NCBI GenBank assembly: GCA_035702985.1
Contig: DASSZD010000205.1
Span: 1-31,315, forward strand
DNA from: JAKAXG01 sp035702985
GTDB lineage: Bacteria; Actinomycetota; Acidimicrobiia; Acidimicrobiales; Palsa-688
Reading direction: 5' to 3'
DNA length: 31,315 nt
The notes beneath the pieces are model-generated. The model was not told the origin of the DNA, searched no databases, and saw only the letters and a program-made list of their open reading frames with translations. Below, piece after piece: positions 18,516-25,727 of this stretch. How positions within the stretch are numbered: the first letter of the stretch is position 1; each line of letters begins with the position of its first letter. A program made the translations under genes and the position numbers.

Positions 18516-20882
18516 ATGGCCGCTACAACCGGAACCGCTACATCGGTATCCACCCCGATCACCGGGACCACCAAGACCCTTTCCTTCGAGACCGGCGTCC
18601 TGGCGCCGCAATCGCAGGGAGCTGTAGTCGCACGTATCGGCGACACGGTGGTGCTGGCCACCGCCAACGCCGCCAACTCCGTCCGCGAGGGCATCGATTT
18701 CTTCCCCCTCACCGTCGACGTCGAGGAGCGGATGTACGCCGCCGGGAAGATCCCCGGGTCCTTCTTCCGGCGGGAGGGCCGCCCGGCCGACACCGCCATC
18801 CTCACCGCCCGGCTGATCGACCGGCCGCTCCGGCCCAGCTTCGCCGACGGCTACCGCAACGAGACCCAGGTCGTGATCACCGTGCTCGGTGCCGACCTGG
18901 AGAACCCCCACGACGTGCTGGCCATCAACGCCGCCAGCGCCGCCCTCATGCTGTCGGGCATCCCCTTCGAGGGCCCGATCGGGGCGGTCCGCATCGCCTA
19001 CACCGGCGAGGGCGAGTGGGCCCCCCACCCGACCTACCAGGAAGGGGACGCCTCGGCGTTCGAGCTGGTCGTCGCCGGCCGGCAGCTGGAGGGCGGCGAC
19101 GTCGCCATCATGATGGTCGAGGCGGGCGGCACGGCCGCCGCCTGGGAGATGTACCAGGCCGGGGCTCCGAAGGTGACCGAGGAGGCCATCGCCGACGGTC
19201 TCGAGGCGGCCAAGTCCTGGATCCGCGAGAGCATCGAGCTCCAGCGCCAGCTGGTGTCGCAGGCCGGCGCCCGGGCCCCGATCGCCTACGTGCCGCAGAA
19301 GGATTACGGCGACGACGTGGCGGCCAGGGTCGAGGAGGTCGGCGCGTCCCGGGTGGACAAGGTCACCACCATCACCGCCAAGGCCGATCGGGAGGCGCAG
19401 ACCAGTGAGGTGACCGCCGCCATCGTGGCCGAGCTGGCCGGGGAGTTCCCCGGTCGGGAGGGCGAGATCAAGTCCGCGGTGCGGTCGCTGACCAAGAAGC
19501 TGGTCCGCCAGCGCATCGCCAACAGCCGGGTCCGCATGGACGGGCGCGGCCCGGAGGACATCCGGCCCCTCTCGGCGGCCGTCGGGATCGTGCCGACCGC
19601 CCACGGCTCCGGCCTGTTCCAGCGGGGCGAGACGCAGGTCCTCAACATCACCACCCTGGGCATGCCCCGCATGGACCAGCTTCTCGACACCATCGGCGTC
19701 GACGACAAGAAGCGGTACATGCACCACTACAACATGCCGCCCTACGCCAACGGCGAGACCGGCCGGGTGGGCAGCCCCAAGCGGCGGGAGATCGGCCACG
19801 GCCTCCTGGCCGAGCGGGCCCTGCTGCCGGTGGTGCCGCCCGTAGACGAGTTCCCCTACGCCCTGCGCCTGGTGTCGGAGGTGTTGTCGTCCAACGGTTC
19901 CACCTCGATGGCCTCGGTGTGCTCGTCCAGCCTGTCCCTGATGGACGCCGGCGTGCCGATCAAGGCCCCGGTGGCCGGTATCGCCATGGGCCTGGTGAAG
20001 GTCGGTGACGAGTACATCACCCTCACCGACATCCTGGGGGCCGAGGACGCCTTCGGCGACATGGACTTCAAGGTGGCCGGCACCGGGGACTTCGTGACGG
20101 CGCTGCAGCTCGACACCAAGATCGACGGCCTGCCCGCCGACGTGCTCGGGGCCGCCCTGCGCCAGGCCCACCAGGCCCGGGTCAAGATCCTGGAGGTCAT
20201 GGAGGCGGCCATCTCCGCCCCCCGCCAGGAGGTGCGCGACACCGCCCCGAAGATCGTCAGCCTGGAGATCCCCCTCGACAAGATCGGCGAGGTCATCGGG
20301 CCCAAGGGCAAGGTCATCAACGCCCTGCAGCAGGAGACCGGGGCCGACATCAACGTCGACGACGACGGGGTGGTAGGCACCGTGACCATCGGCGGCAAGG
20401 ACGGTGGCGCAGTGGCCGAGGCCCGGCGGCGCATCGAGCTGATCCTCGACCCGCCCAAGGCCGAGGTCGGCGCCGTCTACACCGGCAGGGTGGTCAACAT
20501 CACCAAGTTCGGGGCGTTCGTCAACATCCTTCCCGGCCGCGACGGCCTGGTCCACATCTCCAAGCTGGGCCGGGGCAAGCGGATCGAGCGGGTCGAGGAC
20601 GTGGTCGACCTGGGCGACGAGATCGAGGTCCGGGTCGACGACATCGACCCGCAGGGCAAGGTGTCCCTGTCGCTCACCGGCGAGGGCGCCGAGGCCCCCC
20701 AGCCGAGCGCAGCCCCCGCCGCCACCACCACCAAGGGCGCCGAGGAGGTGTCGTTCGAGGACACCTGGGAGGCCGAGGCGGCCGCCACCTTCGGCGACCT
20801 GGGCCCGGCCCAGTCCGGCGCCGAGCGGGCCCCCGAGGGGGATCGCGCCCCCCGGCGCAACCCCCGCCGCCGCCGCTCGTGA
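18516..20882 (+). CDS. pnp: Polyribonucleotide nucleotidyltransferase (PNPase)
   Basis: Trimeric 3'-5' phosphorolytic exoribonuclease that can also add tails. It has 788 residues. Order: ~20-residue Thr/Ser leader; first RNase PH domain (IDFFPLTVDVEERMYAAGKI, FFRREGRP); helical linker (about 170-330); catalytic second RNase PH domain (RGETQVLNITTLG, MHHYNMPPYANGE, GSPKRREIGHG, SSNGSTSMASVC, GIAMGLV); KH domain from about 580 (LDKIGEVIGPKGKVIN); S1 domain at about 652-722 (GRVVNITKFGAFVNILPGRDG); and a Pro/Ala and Arg-rich tail. It is longer than E. coli PNPase (711), mainly through both ends. ATG 18516 has AAAGGAG at 18500-18506. It follows rpsO across a structured 222-base gap and may be autoregulated there. 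Confidence 0.98.
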   Translation: MAATTGTATSVSTPITGTTKTLSFETGVLAPQSQGAVVARIGDTVVLATANAANSVREGIDFFPLTVDVEERMYAAGKIPGSFFRREGRPADTAILTARLIDRPLRPSFADGYRNETQVVITVLGADLENPHDVLAINAASAALMLSGIPFEGPIGAVRIAYTGEGEWAPHPTYQEGDASAFELVVAGRQLEGGDVAIMMVEAGGTAAAWEMYQAGAPKVTEEAIADGLEAAKSWIRESIELQRQLVSQAGARAPIAYVPQKDYGDDVAARVEEVGASRVDKVTTITAKADREAQTSEVTAAIVAELAGEFPGREGEIKSAVRSLTKKLVRQRIANSRVRMDGRGPEDIRPLSAAVGIVPTAHGSGLFQRGETQVLNITTLGMPRMDQLLDTIGVDDKKRYMHHYNMPPYANGETGRVGSPKRREIGHGLLAERALLPVVPPVDEFPYALRLVSEVLSSNGSTSMASVCSSSLSLMDAGVPIKAPVAGIAMGLVKVGDEYITLTDILGAEDAFGDMDFKVAGTGDFVTALQLDTKIDGLPADVLGAALRQAHQARVKILEVMEAAISAPRQEVRDTAPKIVSLEIPLDKIGEVIGPKGKVINALQQETGADINVDDDGVVGTVTIGGKDGGAVAEARRRIELILDPPKAEVGAVYTGRVVNITKFGAFVNILPGRDGLVHISKLGRGKRIERVEDVVDLGDEIEVRVDDIDPQGKVSLSLTGEGAEAPQPSAAPAATTTKGAEEVSFEDTWEAEAAATFGDLGPAQSGAERAPEGDRAPRRNPRRRRS

Positions 20883-20924
20883 CCACCCGGTGGCGGCGCT
20901 AGCCCGCCCCGCCGGGGGTCACCG

Positions 20925-22151
20925 GTGAGCCACCGCAGCACCGTCCTCGACGGTGGCCTGACCGTCGTCACCGAGCGGATGTCCGACGTCCGCTCGGTGA
21001 CCATCGGCTTCTGGGTCGGCACCGGCTCGGTCGACGAGCCCCCCGCCCAGGCGGGGGCCTCGCACTTCCTGGAGCACCTGCTGTTCAAGGGCACGCCGCA
21101 GCGCAGCGCCCGCAGCATCGCCTTGGCGGTCGACTCGGTGGGCGGCGACATGAACGCCTTCACCACCAAGGAGTACACGACCTTCTACGTCCGGCTGCTC
21201 TCGGCCGACGCGGACATGGGCGTGGACCTCCTCTCGGACATCATCTGGACCCCGGCGTTCCGGCCGGAGGAGTTCGAGTCGGAGCGGCAGGTGATCCTGG
21301 AGGAGATCCTGATGCACGCCGACGAACCGGCCGATCTGGTCCACGACGTGCTGGCCGAGGCCCTGTTCCCGGGTCACCCGCTGGGCCGGGAGGTGCTGGG
21401 CGACGCCGCCACGGTGTCGGCCATGACCCCCGACGAGGTGGCCGGGTTCCACCGGTCCCACTACCGGCCCGGCAACATCGTGGTGGCCGCCGCCGGGGCG
21501 GTGGACCACGACAGGGTGGTGGAGCGGATCGCCGGCCGCCTGGACGGCCGTCACGGCGGTTCCGCCCCCGCCCGGTCCTCACCGACCGGCGTCGCCCGAC
21601 CGAGCCTGGCCGTGGCGCGGGACACCGAGCAGGCCCATCTGGCGGTGGCCGTGCCCGGCCCCGACCGCAGCGACGAGGACCGCCACGCCATGTCCATCGT
21701 CGAACACGTCCTGGGCGGCGGCATGTCCAGCCGGCTGTTCCAGTCCATCCGGGAGGAGCGGGGCCTGGCCTACTCGGTCTACGCCTACCGGCTGGGCTTC
21801 CAGGGGGCCGGGGCGCTGGCCGTCTACGCCGGCACCTCGCCCGGCCAGATCGGGCAGGTCCTGGACCTGGTCGGTTCCGAGATCGACCGGGTCGCCGAGC
21901 AGGGAATCACCGCCGAGGAGATGGAGGCCGCCCGCGGCCACATGCGGGGCTCCATGGCGCTCAGCCTGGAGGACTCGGGGGCCCGGATGAGCCGCATCGG
22001 GCACTCCCAGCTGGTCCACGGGCGGGTCCTGACCCTCGACGAGATCGAGACCCGCCTCGACAACCTGACCCTGGACCACGTCAACGAGGTGGCCGCCCGC
22101 TGGCTGAGCGCCCACCGTACGGTGGTCACGGTGGGACCGGCCGACACCTGA
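20925..22151 (+). CDS. M16 family zinc peptidase
   Basis: Insulinase/processing-peptidase family. The inverted zinc motif HFLEH is at 47-51, and the distal Glu ligand falls at E126/E127 (SERQVILEEI), matching the HxxEHx(76)E spacing. GGDMNAFTTKEYTTFY and the C-terminal half (EHVLGGGMSSRLFQSIREERGLAYSVYAY) are typical. The 408-residue single-unit form normally works as a dimer with itself or a partner. It starts at GTG 20925, 42 bases after pnp, with only a weak G-rich ribosome site. pnp-M16-dapB order is common in actinobacteria. Its substrate is not evident from sequence. Confidence 0.93.
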   Translation: MSHRSTVLDGGLTVVTERMSDVRSVTIGFWVGTGSVDEPPAQAGASHFLEHLLFKGTPQRSARSIALAVDSVGGDMNAFTTKEYTTFYVRLLSADADMGVDLLSDIIWTPAFRPEEFESERQVILEEILMHADEPADLVHDVLAEALFPGHPLGREVLGDAATVSAMTPDEVAGFHRSHYRPGNIVVAAAGAVDHDRVVERIAGRLDGRHGGSAPARSSPTGVARPSLAVARDTEQAHLAVAVPGPDRSDEDRHAMSIVEHVLGGGMSSRLFQSIREERGLAYSVYAYRLGFQGAGALAVYAGTSPGQIGQVLDLVGSEIDRVAEQGITAEEMEAARGHMRGSMALSLEDSGARMSRIGHSQLVHGRVLTLDEIETRLDNLTLDHVNEVAARWLSAHRTVVTVGPADT

Positions 22152-22211
22152 CGGCGGGCCCAGGACCCGTTCCGCCGGCGACCGCCGGGCGGCCCGGGGG
22201 TCCGCCCCGGC

Positions 22212-22217
22212 TACTGT
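22212..22217 (+). promoter_or_regulatory. Putative -10 element (TACTGT) for leaderless dapB transcript
   Basis: TACTGT ends exactly seven bases before GTG 22225, the standard leaderless spacing. The interval is CGCCCCC, with no ribosome site. Confidence 0.6.
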
Positions 22218-22224
22218 CGCCCCC

Positions 22225-23007
22225 GTGAGAGTGGGCGTGATCGGGGCGGCGGGGCGGATGGGGGCCACGGTGTGCGCCGCGGTGCAGGGGGCCGACGGCC
22301 TCCAGCTGGTGGCCGCGGTGGACCCGGGAGGGGCGGGAATCCCGGTGGGCGGGCCGGGCGCCCCCCTGGAGATCTCGGCCGACCTGGGGGCCCTGGTGGA
22401 CGCCCAGGTGGAGGTGGCGGTCGACTTCACCGTCCCCGGCGTGGCGGTGGCCAACGCCGTGTGGTGCGGAGAGCACGGCATCCACACGGTGATCGGCACC
22501 ACCGGCGTGGACGACGAGGCCGCCGACCGGCTGCGCCAGGTCTACCCCGGAACCGGGCCTCTCGGCTGCGTGGTGGCCCCCAACTTCGCCATCGGGGCGG
22601 TGCTCATGATGCGGTTCGCCGAGCTGGCCGCCCCCTGGTTCGAGACCGCCGAGATCATCGAGCTGCACCACGACGCCAAGGTCGACGCCCCCTCGGGCAC
22701 GGCCGTGCGGACGGCGCAGATGATGGCGGCGGCGTCGCAGGAGTGGGGCGAGGACCCCACCCAGGTGGAGGTGGTGGCCGGCGCCCGCGGCGGGGCCGGC
22801 CCGGCCGGCATCCGCATCCACTCGGTCAGGCTCAAGGGGCTGGTCGCCCACCAGGAGGTGATCCTGGGCAGCGGCGGCCAGACGCTGACCCTCCGCCACG
22901 ACTCCATCGACCGGCAGTCGTTCATGCCCGGGGTGATCCTCGCGGTCCGTCAGGTGCCGGCCCGCCCCGGCCTGACCATCGGCCTGGAGCACCTTCTCAA
23001 CGTGTGA
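22225..23007 (+). CDS. dapB: 4-hydroxy-tetrahydrodipicolinate reductase
   Basis: NAD(P)H-dependent second step of the diaminopimelate/lysine branch, feeding cell-wall and lysine synthesis. It has 260 residues from GTG 22225. The Rossmann fingerprint is GAAGRMG (7-13), then VDFTVPGV, IGTTGV and APNFAIGA. The catalytic block ELHHDAKVDAPSGTA (146-160) includes H148 and K152, equivalent to E. coli H159 and K163. C-terminal HSVRLKGLVAHQEVILGS and HDSIDRQSF are typical. It precedes dapA by 70 bases; each gene has its own promoter-like element, so they may not form one simple operon. Confidence 0.97.
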   Translation: MRVGVIGAAGRMGATVCAAVQGADGLQLVAAVDPGGAGIPVGGPGAPLEISADLGALVDAQVEVAVDFTVPGVAVANAVWCGEHGIHTVIGTTGVDDEAADRLRQVYPGTGPLGCVVAPNFAIGAVLMMRFAELAAPWFETAEIIELHHDAKVDAPSGTAVRTAQMMAAASQEWGEDPTQVEVVAGARGGAGPAGIRIHSVRLKGLVAHQEVILGSGGQTLTLRHDSIDRQSFMPGVILAVRQVPARPGLTIGLEHLLNV

Positions 23008-23065
23008 TCACCACCGGGGTCGGGAACAGGAGGCGGCTTCTGCGGGCGGGCCGGCCCGGTTTCAT

Positions 23066-23071
23066 TAGGCT
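23066..23071 (+). promoter_or_regulatory. Putative -10 element (TAGGCT) for leaderless dapA transcript
   Basis: TAGGCT ends six bases before ATG 23078, within a locally AT-richer TTTCATTAGGCT. No ribosome site lies between. A 12-bp palindrome, CGGGCCGGCCCG (23047-23058), sits just upstream and could be an operator or part of a dapB terminator. Confidence 0.55.
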
Positions 23072-23077
23072 GGCTGC

Positions 23078-23968
23078 ATGCCCACGATCGGTAGGTTCGG
23101 CGCAGTCGGTTGCGCCATGGTCACCCCCTTCGACGCCGGCGGGCGCCTGGACCTGGCCGCCGCCGTCGAGCTGGCCCGGTGGCTCAGCGCCCACGGCAAC
23201 GACTTCCTGGTGCTGGCCGGCACCACCGGGGAGTCCCCGGTCCTGTCCGACGCCGAGAAGCGGGATCTGTGGCGCTCGGTCGTCGAGTCGGTCACCGTGC
23301 CCGTGGTGGCCGGCACCAGCACCGCCGACACCGCCCACTCGGCCGAGCTGACCAGGATGGCCCGGGACGCCGGTGTGGCCGGGATCCTGGCCGTCACCCC
23401 GTATTACAGCCGGCCTTCGCAGGCCGGCATAGAGGCCCACGTGCGGGCCATCCACGCGGCCGGTGAGGGGCTTCCGGTCCTCCTCTACGACATCCCGGTG
23501 CGGACCGGCCGCAAGGTCTCGGCCGAGACCATCCTGCGCCTGGCCCGGGACGAGACCATCGTGGGGGTCAAGGACGCCACCGCCGACCCGGCTGCCAGCG
23601 CCGCCCTGGTGGCGGAGGCGCCCGACGGCTTCGAGCTCTACAGCGGCAACGACGCTGACACCCTGGCCCTCCTGGCGGTCGGCGCGGTCGGGACCATCTC
23701 GGTGGAGTCGCACTGGGCCGGCCCGGTCGTCGGCGAGATGATCGCCGCGTTCAACAAGGGCGACGTCGACCACGCCCGGGAGCTCAACGCCCGCCTGGTG
23801 CCGTCCCACCGGTTCCAGTCCAGCGACCACGCCCCCAACCCGGTACCGACCAAGGCGGCCATGCGGGTGCTCGGCCACGCCGTGGGGGAGTGCCGGTTAC
23901 CGCTCGGACCGGCCCCCGAGGGGCTCGAGGACGAGGCCCGCCGACTGCTGGGGCAGCTCAATGGCTGA
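23078..23968 (+). CDS. dapA: 4-hydroxy-tetrahydrodipicolinate synthase
   Basis: Condenses pyruvate with aspartate semialdehyde, the first committed step to diaminopimelate and lysine. It is a 296-residue TIM barrel. Key features are GTTGES (48-53), VTPYYSRPSQAGIEAH, Y137 in LLYDIPVRTG, and the Schiff-base lysine K165 in VGVKDAT. ELYSGND and GAVGTISV follow. Length and active site are normal. Its last eight bases overlap the start of rnj, so the two are probably co-translated. Confidence 0.97.
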   Translation: MPTIGRFGAVGCAMVTPFDAGGRLDLAAAVELARWLSAHGNDFLVLAGTTGESPVLSDAEKRDLWRSVVESVTVPVVAGTSTADTAHSAELTRMARDAGVAGILAVTPYYSRPSQAGIEAHVRAIHAAGEGLPVLLYDIPVRTGRKVSAETILRLARDETIVGVKDATADPAASAALVAEAPDGFELYSGNDADTLALLAVGAVGTISVESHWAGPVVGEMIAAFNKGDVDHARELNARLVPSHRFQSSDHAPNPVPTKAAMRVLGHAVGECRLPLGPAPEGLEDEARRLLGQLNG

Positions 23969-25622
23969 CCCGGTTCGCGTCGTCTTCCTCGGTGGCCTGG
24001 GCGAGATCGGCCGCAACTGCGCCTGCATCGAGGTGGACGGCCGCATCCTGATCCTCGACTGCGGCCTGATGTTCCCCGACTCCGACATGCCCGGCGTCGA
24101 TCTGGTCCTGCCCGACTTCACCTACCTGCGCGACAACGCCGACCGGGTGGAGGGCTGCATCATCACCCACGGCCACGAGGACCACTGCGGGGGCCTCAGC
24201 TATCTGCTGAGGGAGATGTCGTTTCCCATCTACGGCTCCGCGCTCAGCCTGGGCCTGGCCCGTAGCCGGATAGAGGAGTCGGGCCTGCTGGGCCGCACCG
24301 AGCTGATCACCGTGCGAGACGGTGAGCGCCGCCACATCGGACCGTTCGACGTCGAGTTCATCCCGGTCACCCACTCGGTGCCCCACGGCTTCGCCACGGC
24401 CTTCCACACCCCGCAGGGGGTCATCCTGCACTCCGGCGACTGGAAGATCGACCTCACCCCGGTGGACGGGCGGGCCACCGACCTGGCCCGCATCGGCGCC
24501 ATCGCCGACGGGCCGGGCGTCCGGCTGCTGCTGGGCGACTCGACCAACGCCGAGGAGGAGGGGCACACCATCAGCGAGAGGCGGGTGGGCCGGGTGCTGG
24601 CCGACCTGTTCGCCGCCAACCCCGAAAAGCGGGTCATCATGGCCTGCTTCGCCAGCCACATCCACCGCATCCAGCAGATCGCCGACGCGGCCATCGCCAA
24701 CGGGCGGACCATCGCCACCCTGGGCCGGTCCATGGCCCGCAACGTGGCCATGACCCGGTCCATGGGCCTGCTTCACATCCCCGACGACAGCATCGTCGAC
24801 ATCGAGAAGATCGGTCAGCTCGACCCCCGCCGGGTGTGCATCATCTCCACCGGCTCCCAGGGGGAGCCCATGTCGGCCCTGGCCCTGATGGCGGCGGCCG
24901 AGAACAGGTGGATAAAGGTCGGCGAAGGGGACCTGGTGGTGCTGTCGTCGCACGCCATCCCCGGCAACGAGACCAACGTCGGCAAGGTGATCGACGGGCT
25001 GTCCCGGCTGGGGGCCGAGGTGGTGCACTCCGGCCTGGCCGAGGTGCACGTCAGCGGCCATGCCAAGCGGGAGGAGCTGAAGACCCTCCTGTCCCTGACC
25101 CGCCCCGACTGCTTCATCCCGGTCCACGGCGAGTTCCGCCATCTGAGCCACCACGCCCGGCTGGCCCAGGAGATGGGGGTCGACCCGGGGCGGATCCTGC
25201 TGGCCGAGGACGGCGACATGGTCCAGCTGAACGACTCCGGCATCGACTTCGCCGGAGACGTCCCGGCCGGCTATCTGTACGTGGACGGGATCGTCGGCGA
25301 CGTGGGCCAGGGCGTCCTGCGGGACCGCCGGGTCCTGGCCGAGGAGGGCGTGGTGGTGCTGGTGGTCACCTGCGACGCCAAGACCGGCGAGGTGCTCACC
25401 GGGCCGGAGATCATCACCAGGGGATGGGTGTACGCCCCCGAGGCGGAGAAGCTGCTGGGCGAGGCCCGCCAGGCGGTCCTGGCCGCCATGGAGGAGGCGG
25501 CCGACTCCGGCTCGGTGGACTTCGACACGCTCCGCCGGCGGGCCCGCCAGGCGCTCGGGCGGTTCGTGTCCGAGCGGACCCGGCGTCGGCCCATGATCGT
25601 CCCTGTGGTCATGGAGGTCTGA
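23961..25622 (+). CDS. rnj: Ribonuclease J
   Basis: Metallo-beta-lactamase/beta-CASP nuclease with endonuclease and 5'-3' exonuclease activity in mRNA decay and rRNA maturation. At 553 residues it has standard length. The zinc motif is THGHEDHCGG (69-78). GDWKIDLTPVDG, LLGDSTNAEEEGHT, and beta-CASP segments FASHIHRIQQIADAA, STGSQGEPMSAL and DLVVLSSHAIPGNE follow, then CFIPVHGEFRHL and the C-terminal dimerisation domain. ATG 23961 lies inside the end of dapA, with an eight-base overlap and GGGGCAG as a weak ribosome site. With pnp upstream, this locus encodes both exonucleolytic directions of RNA decay. Confidence 0.97.
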   Translation: MADPVRVVFLGGLGEIGRNCACIEVDGRILILDCGLMFPDSDMPGVDLVLPDFTYLRDNADRVEGCIITHGHEDHCGGLSYLLREMSFPIYGSALSLGLARSRIEESGLLGRTELITVRDGERRHIGPFDVEFIPVTHSVPHGFATAFHTPQGVILHSGDWKIDLTPVDGRATDLARIGAIADGPGVRLLLGDSTNAEEEGHTISERRVGRVLADLFAANPEKRVIMACFASHIHRIQQIADAAIANGRTIATLGRSMARNVAMTRSMGLLHIPDDSIVDIEKIGQLDPRRVCIISTGSQGEPMSALALMAAAENRWIKVGEGDLVVLSSHAIPGNETNVGKVIDGLSRLGAEVVHSGLAEVHVSGHAKREELKTLLSLTRPDCFIPVHGEFRHLSHHARLAQEMGVDPGRILLAEDGDMVQLNDSGIDFAGDVPAGYLYVDGIVGDVGQGVLRDRRVLAEEGVVVLVVTCDAKTGEVLTGPEIITRGWVYAPEAEKLLGEARQAVLAAMEEAADSGSVDFDTLRRRARQALGRFVSERTRRRPMIVPVVMEV

Positions 25623-25727
25623 CCCGCCGGTCCTGACCGCCCCCCGGGATGCCCTGAGCGGGGGTTCTCCCGGCGCGCCGTCACACCCGGCGGCCAGACT
25701 GGCGGCCAGGATGGCCCTGTTACTGAT
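25623..25727 (+). other. rnj-ftsK intergenic region with short direct repeats
   Basis: GGCGGCCAG occurs at 25689 and 25701, a 12-base period. GTTACTG occurs at 25719 and 25737, an 18-base period, the second copy lying within the predicted ftsK start region. TACTGT at 25739-25744 is a possible -10 for initiation at GTG 25755. I see no gene here. Confidence 0.4.

Noticed and set aside
17853..20555. A 900-codon open frame on the minus strand opposite rpsO and pnp
   Set aside because: Same antisense artefact of high GC; no motif, no ribosome site, and it covers the non-coding leaders.
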